From Pedobacter gandavensis (GTDB lineage Bacteria > Bacteroidota > Bacteroidia > Sphingobacteriales > Sphingobacteriaceae): a DNA stretch of 64,000 nt. The position numbers and the translations under genes are program-made. Under the pieces are notes generated by a model. That model was not told the DNA's origin, did not search any database, and was given only the letters and a program-made list of their open reading frames with translations. Below are positions 44,685-53,261 of this stretch, in pieces; the stretch's first letter is position 1; every line of letters begins with the position of its first letter. The stretch spans positions 62,001 through 126,000 of the forward strand of contig NZ_WNXC01000006.1 in the NCBI RefSeq assembly GCF_014172405.1. The letters run 5' to 3'.

Positions 44685-45089
44685 CTAAGACTTCTCCTTT
44701 TCCAATTGACTTAGTAAGGTTTTGATGGCTTCAAGATCTTCTTTTGAAGTTTTCTTGTTCCCCATTAACTGCATCATCAACCGGCCCGCTGAGCCATTGT
44801 ACATGGTATCAATAAACTTGTCTAATAGAAAATCCTTGGTCGTCTGCTCTTTTTCTGCTACGTGATAAATATGTTTCATTTGACTTTCATCACGGGTTAA
44901 GATTCCCTTTTCCGCCATAATTTGCATCAACTTTAAAGTAGAGGTGTAATTGACCTCCCGAAATTCGTTTAATTTATCATTTACCAAACGTACGGTAGTT
45001 GGACCTTTCTCCCATAATACCTGTAGAATTTCCAATTCTGCTTTTGTTGGCTCTATTTGCTTTGGGTTTTTAGAATTATGCACTTCCAT
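44685..45089 (-). CDS. BlaI/MecI-family repressor (second copy)
   Basis: 134 residues. Winged helix: PTKAELEILQVLWEKGPTTVRLVNDKLNE ... YTSTLKLMQIMAEKGILTRDE; C-terminal helical dimer region. It differs from the repressor encoded at 33004 and has a different promoter dyad. The promoter places transcription start almost on the ATG. First gene of BlaI-M56-barrel protein. Confidence 0.94.
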   Translation of the reverse strand: MEVHNSKNPKQIEPTKAELEILQVLWEKGPTTVRLVNDKLNEFREVNYTSTLKLMQIMAEKGILTRDESQMKHIYHVAEKEQTTKDFLLDKFIDTMYNGSAGRLMMQLMGNKKTSKEDLEAIKTLLSQLEKEKS

Positions 45090-45093
45090 AATC

Positions 45094-45123
45094 TAAAGGT
45101 AGGAAAGTTTTCGTACGAAACAA
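45094..45123 (-). promoter_or_regulatory. Promoter with dyad in the spacer, second BlaI gene
   Basis: On the minus strand TTG (45123-45121), 19 bases, TACCTTTA (45101-45094). The spacer contains the perfect palindrome TTTCGTACGAAA (45109-45120), a likely operator. The -7 box ends four bases before the ATG at 45089, so the message would be leaderless or nearly so. Confidence 0.62.
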
Positions 45124-45226
45124 TACTTAGGATTATTATTTTTATAGAATAAAGCTATAATCGAAAAAACAGGCGTAAAACAACCTATTAAACAAAGCTT
45201 TAACAGCAGCTAATAAAAACAGGCGC

Positions 45227-45260
45227 AAAAAAAAGGGCGAAAAACCATAGTTCTCCGCCC
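45227..45260 (-). terminator. Terminator after the DUF3050 gene
   Basis: On the minus strand GGGCGGAGAAC, loop TATG, GTTTTTCGCCC (two G-U pairs), then eight Ts. Confidence 0.85.
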
Positions 45261-45285
45261 GTATATAGAAATAAATTAATTGTAA

Positions 45286-46083
45286 TTATCCGTTATTTTT
45301 ACGGCTCATGATGGCATGATAAGCACCATCCCAAAGTCCTATTCTTTTCCTTAATGATTCCAGGCTCATTTCTTCAGCTGCTAACCAATGCGCTTCATTA
45401 TTCCCGCAAAGTTCTGCAGTCATTTCCAATGCGAGGTGGCTATGGTGATCTCCATCCACTTCTATGTGTCTGTCCAGGTAATATTTAAACATAGAAATTT
45501 GGTCAGGAAACTTCTGATTTAAGTCGTTAACCATCGTTAAAAACATATTAGGTATCAAATCTTCTCTACCAAAAGTAAAAGTACTCGCTTGTATGTGCGT
45601 TTGTTTCCCATCAATTACCTGGAAAGTGAAATCAACAAAATCTCTGGCCTCCACCGGAGTTCCTGCTGCTTCATATGCTGCATTCCTTGTTTCTCCAGAC
45701 TTTAAAGCGTCCATAAATTTAGCAAAAGCACTGGTATCTGCGCCGCACTGCTGCATCGCATCCAGGTACATCTCAAAATGACTTTTCTTATTACCTTGCG
45801 CATCTACATCAGATTCTTCCCCTGCTACAATTTCATTAATTAGGGAACGGGTATTTCCAGAGCCTACCGGAAACCAAGGAATACTGGTGCAGGTTAAATT
45901 GATTTGCAAAGCTTTCAGGAGGGACATGAAATCCCAAACTGCATAAATATGGTATTCCATAAAGATCCTTAAATCTGTCAGGTCATTAATCACTCCATAA
46001 ACTTTATGCTGAATAATCTCCTGTCTTAATGGCTCAATATGGTGTTGAATTTTTTCTAGTGTCGTATTTGTTCTGTTTTCCAT
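45286..46083 (-). CDS. DUF3050 protein (heme-oxygenase-like fold)
   Basis: 265 residues from MENRTNTTLEKIQHHIEPLR; a longer frame to 46194 would use TTG and run into the methyltransferase gene. DUF3050 proteins are all-helical and belong, as far as I know, to the heme-oxygenase-like superfamily in which diiron oxidases occur. Candidate ligands are H in MEYHIYAVWDFMSLLK, E and H in FKYYLDRHIEVDGDHHSHLA. Reaction unknown. The methyltransferase lies 88 bp upstream on the same strand. Confidence 0.8.
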   Translation of the reverse strand: MENRTNTTLEKIQHHIEPLRQEIIQHKVYGVINDLTDLRIFMEYHIYAVWDFMSLLKALQINLTCTSIPWFPVGSGNTRSLINEIVAGEESDVDAQGNKKSHFEMYLDAMQQCGADTSAFAKFMDALKSGETRNAAYEAAGTPVEARDFVDFTFQVIDGKQTHIQASTFTFGREDLIPNMFLTMVNDLNQKFPDQISMFKYYLDRHIEVDGDHHSHLALEMTAELCGNNEAHWLAAEEMSLESLRKRIGLWDGAYHAIMSRKNNG

Positions 46084-46171
46084 GGTCGTAAAAAATGCAA
46101 ATGTATACATTCGGTACGATTGAATATCCTGAGTAAGTACGAACTTATTTAAAAATGACAATAGCAGTAAT

Positions 46172-46837
46172 TTATTTTCCTGCAGTAATGACAATGATGT
46201 CTCTTTTTACATCCATCCCCAGATTATTGGTGATCTGCTCTTTCTCTTCCCACACTTTTATAACGTCAAAGCCCACCTCTTCCAATAGATCTCTCACCAT
46301 CTGCGTATGGTACAACTCAAAATCCCATTTGGTAAAAGGTAACTGTTCCATGAAAGTTTTGTCGGCAAACCCAATACAAAAATAGCCGCCTGGTTTTAAG
46401 GCCTTATAAATTTCTGTTGCATAAGCTTTAGGGTCTTTCCAGAAATACAAGGTATTCACCGTGAAAATCTTATGAAAAGTATGGGGAGGAAAATCGATAT
46501 GAACACCATCCGACAAAGAGAAAATGGCTTGACCTGCAGCTACAAATTCCTGATTAATTCTGTTCGCCTCTTCAATCATCGTATCGGAAATATCGATTCC
46601 AGTATAATGCAACCCTTTTGCCTGTGCCATGAGCAAAGCAAGGTGGCTTCCATTTCCTGGTCCAATTTCGAGTACCTCCTGTTTATTGGCAAGTTTCATC
46701 GCATCAATCGTCCTCTTGATCATATTCTCATTTGAAACAGCCATACGTTCTCCGGTTTTCTTCCCTTCCTCACCTTTTGGTGAACTTAATTGACTGCCGA
46801 CTGCTTTCAATTCATCTTCATTCCATTTATTTTCCAT
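46172..46837 (-). CDS. Class I SAM-dependent methyltransferase
   Basis: 221 residues. Motif I is VLEIGPGNGSHLALLMAQAK, followed by the acidic YTGIDISDTMI and motif IV-like FHKIFTVNTLYFWKDP; ALKPGGYFCIGFAD is motif VI-like. The substrate is a small molecule by the look of the short protein. With the DUF3050 gene it may form a two-step modification unit; that is inference from position. Confidence 0.9.
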   Translation of the reverse strand: MENKWNEDELKAVGSQLSSPKGEEGKKTGERMAVSNENMIKRTIDAMKLANKQEVLEIGPGNGSHLALLMAQAKGLHYTGIDISDTMIEEANRINQEFVAAGQAIFSLSDGVHIDFPPHTFHKIFTVNTLYFWKDPKAYATEIYKALKPGGYFCIGFADKTFMEQLPFTKWDFELYHTQMVRDLLEEVGFDVIKVWEEKEQITNNLGMDVKRDIIVITAGK

Positions 46838-47056
46838 AATTGAGCTATTTAAACCCTTAGTATCAATTGATTTAACACTTCAACACCTAATTTGTGCGAC
46901 AAGATATAAAACAAGTATAAGGAAATAAAGTCACCTTCCAGATTTAATGAAAATGACTGTTTTTGAAAGCCAAAAAAATAATTGACAATATTTTTCTTCC
47001 CTATATAGTATGGAAACGGAAAGTATTGCGATATTGCGACCCTTTTATCTATAACT

Positions 47057-47494
47057 ATGATGATGTTTTTCCTGGTTGCAATTAATGCAATGATTTTTCT
47101 TTTCCTGTCTTTTTTACATATCTACTGGGCTTTTGGCGGTACCTGGGCATTGGAAAATGCACTACCTGTAAGTTCTAGTGGAGAAAAAGCCTTACAACCT
47201 GGAAAAACAGGCACTTTAATGGTCGCTGTTGGACTGGCTATTTTTGCCTTCATTACGGTGGCAAATACAGGAATCATTGGAACCTTTATTCCGATGAATT
47301 ACGTTCATATTGCCACTTATTTCATTGCTGGTATCTTTTCTTTACGTGCCATTGGCGATTTCAAATACATCGGTATGATGAAGAGCGTTAAAGGAACTGG
47401 TTTTTCAAAAGAGGACACCAGAACTTATATTCCATTGTGTCTTTTGATTTCGCTCTTTAGCTTATCAATTCCACTAATGTCTTGCGGAAAATAA
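47057..47494 (+). CDS. DUF3995 membrane protein
   Basis: 145 residues, four membrane helices (FFLVAINAMIFLFLSFLHIY; MVAVGLAIFAFITVANTGII; and two more) with the characteristic HIYWAFGGTWALENALP near the first helix. DUF3995 is of unknown function. Single-gene unit; convergent with the MocR gene. Confidence 0.82.
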   Translation: MMMFFLVAINAMIFLFLSFLHIYWAFGGTWALENALPVSSSGEKALQPGKTGTLMVAVGLAIFAFITVANTGIIGTFIPMNYVHIATYFIAGIFSLRAIGDFKYIGMMKSVKGTGFSKEDTRTYIPLCLLISLFSLSIPLMSCGK

Positions 47495-47521
47495 GGCAGC
47501 TATACCATTTAGAAGCAAACA

Positions 47522-48997
47522 TTAACCTAATAAAGCGGCAATCAACCGGATGCCGCGTTCCATTTCTTCGGCTTCCAAAGATGCATACCCTAGTCTTAGC
47601 GCATTCAGCGGTTGCTCATCAAAAGAAAATCTTTCTGTAGAAATCACTTGTACGCCATTTTTCAACAACTGTTCTGCAAGCTGGTTGGTATTCTGTGGCT
47701 TTTTAAAGACCAGCCAAAATGCGAGTCCACCTTCCGGAAGTTCATAATTTGCGAGGTCTTTCATATAGAGATCCAAGTACTTTGCCATCAAAGCCCTTCG
47801 CGCTCTATAGACGGCCAGAGCCCTTTTCGCGTGTTTATTGACCAAGCCTTCTTCCATTAATTCGGCTACGGCATGCTCCATTACCGGATCTCCCTGTCGG
47901 TCTATGGTCATCCTTAATGCGGCTAAAGAATCGATAAAATCTTCCGGACCGGCCACATAACCTATCCTTACCGCAGGCGCAATTAATTTACTTAAAGAAC
48001 TGATATAAATTACATTATGCGCTGTTTCATAGCTTGCCAATGGTTGTAAACTCCGCAATCCGAAATGATAATCATGGTCATAATCGTCTTCTACAATTGC
48101 AAAACCGTATTGATTAGAAAGATTCAGTAATTGCAATCTTCGATCTGCCTTCATGCTCCTGGTGCTTGGAAATTGATGTTGAGGCGTCACATAAACCGCT
48201 TTTATGGGTTGCAACTTACACAATTGCTCCAGCTTTTCTACATCAATTCCATGTTCATCCAATCCAACAGGTAGCATCACCGCACCGGCATGTTTGAAAA
48301 CATCATACGCTGGTCTATATCCTGGGTTTTCAATGGCTACAAAATCCCCTGGCTTCACTAGAACCTGTGCAGTTAAATAAAGCGCCATTTGGCTTCCTCT
48401 TGTAATACAGATCTGGTTGACATTAAAATTTAATGCCCGATCCATACCCAACATCCTCGCAACTGCCAGGCGGAGACGCTCCTCTCCTCTTTCATTTGCA
48501 TAACCCAACATCCGCCATCTTGCCTTCTGCTGAAAAATCCTTTTATAAGCTCTGGCCAGCTCATCTAAAGGTGCCAGTTTAACATCTGGTAAACCATCAT
48601 TAAAGACAATTAAAGGAATATCTGTGGGGATATCCTTAGGAATCCCTGGATGATATGCGGTAAAAGAGAAGTTTTTTAAAGCAGAAATACTGGCTTCATT
48701 TCTTGGGTTACGCCTGGTCTTTTGTTTAGGGAGCTTCTCAGAAATGAAGGTTCCCTTTTTATAAAAAGCTTCCAACCAGCCTTCTGCAATTAGCTGTTCA
48801 TAGGCAAGAACCACTGTTTTTCTATTGACACCTATATCTTCGGCCAGAATTCTACTTCCTGGCAAGGACATGCCAGGTTTCAATCGACCTTTCATAATTT
48901 CTGCAATCAAACCGTCAGCAATCTGCTGGAAAACAGACTTATTCGATCCCAATTCAATATTCAACACGGTTTTCCAAGGTCTTAACATCTGGCCCAT
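47522..48997 (-). CDS. MocR-type regulator (GntR wHTH + aminotransferase fold)
   Basis: 491 residues. The GntR winged helix at about 18-88 (VFQQIADGLIAEIMKGRLKP; ILAEDIGVNRKTVVLAYEQL) is linked to a fold-type I aminotransferase domain (about 125-485) with the PLP lysine K337 in SSLSKLIAPAVRIGYV and D304 in VEDDYDHDY. MocR proteins use PLP, or an amino compound bound to it, as effector. The nearest target is the divergent cupin/DHDPS-family operon. Confidence 0.94.
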   Translation of the reverse strand: MGQMLRPWKTVLNIELGSNKSVFQQIADGLIAEIMKGRLKPGMSLPGSRILAEDIGVNRKTVVLAYEQLIAEGWLEAFYKKGTFISEKLPKQKTRRNPRNEASISALKNFSFTAYHPGIPKDIPTDIPLIVFNDGLPDVKLAPLDELARAYKRIFQQKARWRMLGYANERGEERLRLAVARMLGMDRALNFNVNQICITRGSQMALYLTAQVLVKPGDFVAIENPGYRPAYDVFKHAGAVMLPVGLDEHGIDVEKLEQLCKLQPIKAVYVTPQHQFPSTRSMKADRRLQLLNLSNQYGFAIVEDDYDHDYHFGLRSLQPLASYETAHNVIYISSLSKLIAPAVRIGYVAGPEDFIDSLAALRMTIDRQGDPVMEHAVAELMEEGLVNKHAKRALAVYRARRALMAKYLDLYMKDLANYELPEGGLAFWLVFKKPQNTNQLAEQLLKNGVQVISTERFSFDEQPLNALRLGYASLEAEEMERGIRLIAALLG

Positions 48998-49000
48998 TAG

Positions 49001-49051
49001 TTTTAGTAAAAACTGGATGATTTTAGTCCGCCAAAAATAAGCAAATTTTGC
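49001..49051. promoter_or_regulatory. Divergent promoter region between MocR and cupin genes
   Basis: TTTTAGT occurs at 49001-49007 and again at 49021-49027, 20 bp apart; MocR proteins bind such direct repeats. On the minus strand TATTTTTG (49039-49032) is a -7 box for the MocR gene; on the plus strand AAATTTTGC (49043-49051) is a weaker one for the cupin gene. The two promoters nearly touch. Confidence 0.5.
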
Positions 49052-49102
49052 AGCGTCAAAACGAATGAACTGTTAAAATAATTAATAATAAACCCAAAGA
49101 TC

Positions 49103-49570
49103 ATGAGTACTAAAACAGAAAACAACACCCAATTATCGTCAAAAGATTTTCATCAAACTTTTGCACGACCAAATTACCAACGTCCGGAGAAGTTCATCCA
49201 TAAAAATGTAGAGCAGGCAGGTGTTCACGATCAGTTTTCATCAGAAAGAAAACATCCTGTATTTTTTGTAGACCTGCCTACAAAAAACGTAAGCATGACC
49301 ATTGGAGGGCTTTTACCGGGCCAACTGACCAATAAACACCGCCACACCTACGAAACCGTTTTATTCGTGATTGAAGGAGCTGGTTATACGGAAATTGAAG
49401 GCGAAAAAGTAGCCTGGCAAGCAGGAGATGCTGTTTACATTCCTGTTTGGGCATGGCATAGGCATCAAAACACGAGTGATGAACATCCAGCAAAATATAT
49501 CGCTTGCGAAAATGCGCCACAACTCCAGCATTTAGGTGTAGCCCTTCGGGAAGAAGAAGGCCGAGACTAA
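49103..49570 (+). CDS. Cupin-domain protein
   Basis: 155 residues, soluble. The conserved cupin motifs are GQLTNKHRHTYETVLFVIEGAG (His ligands H-x-H and a Glu) and AGDAVYIPVWAWHRHQN (distal His). Metal-bound cupins of this size act as dioxygenases, isomerases or sensors. It is 32 bp upstream of the DHDPS-family gene and divergent from the MocR regulator, so it probably belongs to the same small catabolic pathway. Confidence 0.87.
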   Translation: MSTKTENNTQLSSKDFHQTFARPNYQRPEKFIHKNVEQAGVHDQFSSERKHPVFFVDLPTKNVSMTIGGLLPGQLTNKHRHTYETVLFVIEGAGYTEIEGEKVAWQAGDAVYIPVWAWHRHQNTSDEHPAKYIACENAPQLQHLGVALREEEGRD

Positions 49571-49602
49571 TACATTTTTTAACCCATAAAAATTATAAAA
49601 AC

Positions 49603-50538
49603 ATGAACAAATCCATATTTAGAGGCATCATCGCCTACCCGATCACCCCATTTAACGACCAGGAGCAAATCGACATTCCACTTTTCAAAAGACTATTAGA
49701 ACGGATGATTCTTGCAGGCACGCATGGTATCGCCCCATTGGGCAGTACCGGAGTTATGCCCTACCTGAATGACGAGGAAAAAGAAGCCCTTACTGAAGCC
49801 ACGATCGCACAGGTTGCCGGAAGGGTTCCAGTCCTCACCGGAGTGTCCAACCTCACCACTGAAAGAACCATTTACCATGCTAAATTCGCTGAAAAAACAG
49901 GTTCGGATGCGGTGATGATCTTACCTATGAGTTATTGGAAGCTCAACGACAAAGAGATTTTCGCCCATTATGAGGCCGTAGCAAAAGCCATTTCTATTCC
50001 TATAATGGCTTATAACAACCCAGCCACCGGAGGTGTAGACATGTCGCCTACACTACTAAAAAAGCTATTGGAAATTCCAAATGTGACGATGATCAAAGAA
50101 AGTTCCGGAGATCTCCAACGCATGCATACCTTACGTAAGGATCTGGGAGAAGAGGTTGCATTTTTTAATGGTTCCAATCCATTAGCCTTGGGGGCATTTT
50201 CAGCAGGCGCCACAGGTTGGTGCACCGCAGCGAGTAACCTGATTCCAGAACTCAATATTGGATTGTATGAAGCCATTGTAAAAAACGACTTAAAAGCGGC
50301 ACAGATTCTATTTTATAAACAGTTAGATCTTTTAAGATTCTTAGTCGAGAAAGGACTCCCAAGGTCTATCAAAGCCGGACTGGAATTAATGGGAGAAGAT
50401 GCAGGGCAGCTCAGAGGTCCATTGAAACCATTGGCAAAAGAGGAAATAGCAGAAATGAAAACTATACTGGATGAGGTCCTTAATTTTTCTGCTCCGCTGC
50501 GTTTTTCCGAACATGATCCGCGAGTTCATAACCAGTAG
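49603..50538 (+). CDS. Dihydrodipicolinate synthase / N-acetylneuraminate lyase family aldolase
   Basis: 311 residues from ATG 49603; the longer frame overlaps the cupin gene out of frame and is not used. TIM barrel with Schiff-base K165 (VTMIKESSGD) and Y137 (PIMAYNNPAT). The usual GTTGE pyruvate-binding loop reads GSTGV here. It is probably a catabolic 2-oxo-acid aldolase or dehydratase rather than DapA itself. Its last 59 bases overlap the end of a convergent membrane-protein gene. Confidence 0.9.
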   Translation: MNKSIFRGIIAYPITPFNDQEQIDIPLFKRLLERMILAGTHGIAPLGSTGVMPYLNDEEKEALTEATIAQVAGRVPVLTGVSNLTTERTIYHAKFAEKTGSDAVMILPMSYWKLNDKEIFAHYEAVAKAISIPIMAYNNPATGGVDMSPTLLKKLLEIPNVTMIKESSGDLQRMHTLRKDLGEEVAFFNGSNPLALGAFSAGATGWCTAASNLIPELNIGLYEAIVKNDLKAAQILFYKQLDLLRFLVEKGLPRSIKAGLELMGEDAGQLRGPLKPLAKEEIAEMKTILDEVLNFSAPLRFSEHDPRVHNQ

Positions 50539-50704
50539 ATTCCGTTTCCTTTTCGTCCATAAACAACAATACGATCAATGAAATGATCGGAATGAGAAAG
50601 GAAATGAAAAACCAAAACCAGAAGCTTTTACCCATGCTCTTAGCGAGGACACCGGCTACAGTCTGAGGAATTAACAAGACACAAATCAGGAGTATTTCTG
50701 GCAT
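50480..50704 (-). CDS. Small membrane protein, unknown
   Basis: 74 residues from ATG 50704 (MPEILLICVLLIPQTVAGVL); upstream ATGs at 50725 and 50740 lie within a hairpin. Two membrane helices (about 3-20 and 26-46) and a charged C-terminus. Some resemblance to PLD-nuclease N-terminal-like small membrane proteins. Its 3' end overlaps the convergent aldolase gene by 59 bp. Confidence 0.6.
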   Translation of the reverse strand: MPEILLICVLLIPQTVAGVLAKSMGKSFWFWFFISFLIPIISLIVLLFMDEKETESTGYELADHVRKNAAEQKN

Positions 50705-50709
50705 ATTTT

Positions 50710-50742
50710 GAATGCTATGGCTCATGAAATACCATAGCATTC
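50710..50742 (-). repeat. 11-bp perfect hairpin between FtsX permease and small membrane gene
   Basis: GAATGCTATGG (50710-50720), 11-base loop, CCATAGCATTC (50732-50742). It comes 14 bases after the permease stop codon and just before the small-gene ATG at 50704. It may limit read-through or the 3' decay of the permease message. Confidence 0.55.
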
Positions 50743-50756
50743 AAATATAAGCAGAT

Positions 50757-53129
50757 TTAGTCTGCTTTTAGACATTGAATTGGATTTACTGACGCCGCTT
50801 TAATGGCCTGAATACCTACGGTTAGCCAAGAGATCAGTAGCGCCAACAACCCTGCGGCTACAAAATACCAGAGTTGCAATTCTATTCGATAAGCAAAGGT
50901 ATTTAACCAATATTGGGTCATGATATAACTTATAGGCAAAGCGATTAGAATGGCAGCGATCACTGGTTTTGTGAAATCTTTTGATAATATCATGATGAGG
51001 CTAGCCTCTGAAGCACCTAATACCTTTCTGATTCCGATTTCCTTCAATCTCCGCTCTGCAGTAAAAGTGGCCAGACCAAATAAACCCAGACAGGAAATGA
51101 TCACTGCTAGAGCAGAGAAATATCTGGACAATACCGCTACCCTACGCTCAGCAACATACTGATCCTGAAAATCCTGATCCAGGAATTTATAATCCAGCAT
51201 AAAGCCTGGGTTGAATTTCTTATAGAAGTCCAGAATCCCGGAAATCGTTTCTTTTTCTGATCCAGCTTTGATCTTGATCATTACCCGTGTTAGGTCTTTG
51301 TTTGCGAATGTGAAAAACATAGGTTTCACCTCCTGGTGCATCGATTCATAATTAAAATCTTTGATCACACCTGCAATCTGATAATCCTTCCCCCAGATGC
51401 CAAATATTTTACCCACCGGATTTTTAAGACCCATTACTTTTATTGCGGCTTCGTTAACTAAAACTTTGGAGCTATCAGCTCCATATTGACCTGAAAAACT
51501 TCTTCCTGAAGCCATTTTCATACCCAAAGTCTCCACCATATCCGCACTAATTCTTCCTTTCTGGAATTTAATGACGTCTTTTTGATTTCTACCTTCCCAG
51601 TTGAAATCACCAGTGGTAGTGCTGAGGTCCCCTAAAAAGTCGCGATCCATACCAGCAGCTTTAACTACTCCTGGTACTTTTCTAAGTTCTGTAAGGAAAG
51701 AACCGATGTTATCTTTTAACCTTCCTTCTGTTTCAAAATACATCACATTATCCTTTTTATATCCTGGATTTTGGGTCTGCACAAACTCTATTTGCTTATA
51801 GATCACAAAAACTGAAACGATAAGTATCACAGAAAGTGTGAACTGAAAAACGACTAAACCTTTTCTGGTCCACAATTCGGCCATCGTATTTCCTAATTTC
51901 CCTTTCAACGCTGCTGCCGGGTTAAAGCCAGACAAGTACAGTGCTGGATAACTTCCAGCAAACAAACCTGTAAACAAGGTAATCAACAACAAGACTCCAA
52001 CCATCTGCAGGTCAAAATGAAGAGTTAAATTTTTATCAGTAATGCTATTAAATTGAGGCAAAAACAACTCTAAGCACAACAAGGCCAGGAATAATGACAA
52101 TAATGTTAACATCACAGATTCTGACATATACTGGAAGATTAATGATTTACGGCTGGCGCCCATCACTTTTTTAATCCCTACTTCCTTCATTCTTCTAGCG
52201 GCTTTTGCGGTAGATAAATTCATGAAATTAATGCAGGCAATGACCAGAATAAAAACTGCAATCAGAGAAAACAACTTCACATAGTCAATTCTTCCGCCAG
52301 TAAGCACTCCGTTTTCATACTTTCCATACAGGTAAGCATCCGAAGCAGGTCTGATAAACAAACGTCGGTAAGGATGGCCTTTTTTAGCCATAAAATCTTC
52401 GATTTTGGCACTAAAACTCCGAGGATCTGTACCCTTTTTCAACAAAAGAAAGGTATTTGGACCAAGATTACTCCATTGCGTATAATTTGATTCTTTTAAA
52501 AGGACTTCCAGGGGAATTAGAAAATCAAAACGATCAGAAGAATTAGCAGGCATATCCTTAAAAACACCTGTAATGAGCACATGCCTTTCCCCCTTCAATT
52601 CAGCGTTACTCCAGATCATCTCTTTTCCAACCACATCGGTACTGTGGAAGAGTTTTTTTGCTAAACCTTCAGAAATAGCAATGTTATTTTTACCAGTCAG
52701 CATCTGTGTTGCATTCCCAGCAAGTAATGGATAGGAAAAGATTTTTAAGAAATCTGGCCCAACGAATTTCCCTGCGGCTTTTAACCCGGGATTATTTCCC
52801 GTATTCACTTTACTTTCCTTCAACCAGTAAGTTGGCGAGGTGGTTACTGCCGCTTCAACTTCCGGCATATCTTTAGCCAGTGATTCCCCGAGCAGGCCTG
52901 CGGTAGCATCTCTGGTGTTGATTCCTGTAGCGGTAATTTCATTTTCCATCACCTGATACAGCTGATCATTATGGGCATGAAACTTATCCATATGCATTTC
53001 ATCCATTACCCAGAGGTAAATCATTAATGCGCAACAAAGACCGGCAGTAAGCCCTAATAGGTTGATTAAAAACGAACTTTTATATCTTTTGAAATTCCGA
53101 TAAATCAGGAGCAGGTGATGTTGAAACAT
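50757..53129 (-). CDS. FtsX/MacB-type ABC transporter permease
   Basis: 790 residues with the duplicated MacB-permease layout: TM1 (FLINLLGLTAGLCCALMIYL), periplasmic MacB_PCD domain, FtsX block of three helices (about 285-420), a second TM5-PCD-FtsX set, and a C-terminal ending in SVNPIQCLKAD. No ATPase gene is next to it. Such lone permeases are common in Bacteroidota and may be mechanosensitive or export lipids or drugs. A sigma-54-like promoter precedes it. Confidence 0.92.
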   Translation of the reverse strand: MFQHHLLLIYRNFKRYKSSFLINLLGLTAGLCCALMIYLWVMDEMHMDKFHAHNDQLYQVMENEITATGINTRDATAGLLGESLAKDMPEVEAAVTTSPTYWLKESKVNTGNNPGLKAAGKFVGPDFLKIFSYPLLAGNATQMLTGKNNIAISEGLAKKLFHSTDVVGKEMIWSNAELKGERHVLITGVFKDMPANSSDRFDFLIPLEVLLKESNYTQWSNLGPNTFLLLKKGTDPRSFSAKIEDFMAKKGHPYRRLFIRPASDAYLYGKYENGVLTGGRIDYVKLFSLIAVFILVIACINFMNLSTAKAARRMKEVGIKKVMGASRKSLIFQYMSESVMLTLLSLFLALLCLELFLPQFNSITDKNLTLHFDLQMVGVLLLITLFTGLFAGSYPALYLSGFNPAAALKGKLGNTMAELWTRKGLVVFQFTLSVILIVSVFVIYKQIEFVQTQNPGYKKDNVMYFETEGRLKDNIGSFLTELRKVPGVVKAAGMDRDFLGDLSTTTGDFNWEGRNQKDVIKFQKGRISADMVETLGMKMASGRSFSGQYGADSSKVLVNEAAIKVMGLKNPVGKIFGIWGKDYQIAGVIKDFNYESMHQEVKPMFFTFANKDLTRVMIKIKAGSEKETISGILDFYKKFNPGFMLDYKFLDQDFQDQYVAERRVAVLSRYFSALAVIISCLGLFGLATFTAERRLKEIGIRKVLGASEASLIMILSKDFTKPVIAAILIALPISYIMTQYWLNTFAYRIELQLWYFVAAGLLALLISWLTVGIQAIKAASVNPIQCLKAD

Positions 53130-53152
53130 AAGTAGTTATTTTCCCTCTTCAG

Positions 53153-53168
53153 GCCAATCTATATGCCA
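53153..53168 (-). promoter_or_regulatory. Sigma-54-like promoter of the FtsX permease
   Basis: On the minus strand TGGCATATAGATTGGC: TGGCA at -24, then TTGG in place of the TTGC at -12, with standard spacing. The match is good but not perfect. The start would fall about 13 bases before the ATG. Two dyads sit 52-105 bp upstream, as expected for an enhancer-binding protein. Confidence 0.5.
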
Positions 53169-53219
53169 TATCTTTAAATAGCACCTCAAGCCCTAAAACA
53201 GCAGATTTTTCTGAAACCT

Positions 53220-53257
53220 TGTCCATAACCGAACAGCAGAATGTCCATAACCGGACA
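53220..53257. promoter_or_regulatory. Two dyads, TGTCC-N6-GGACA type
   Basis: TGTCC-ATAACC-GAACA (53220-53235) and TGTCC-ATAACC-GGACA (53242-53257) lie 22 bp apart, two helical turns. The second is a perfect 5-bp dyad. Upstream activating sites of a sigma-54 enhancer-binding protein are typically paired like this. The regulator gene is not in the window. Confidence 0.6.
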
Positions 53258-53261
53258 GTTT

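Noticed and set aside
49504..49602. N-terminal extension of the DHDPS-family gene
   Set aside because: It overlaps the cupin gene in another frame; the family starts at the ATG at 49603.
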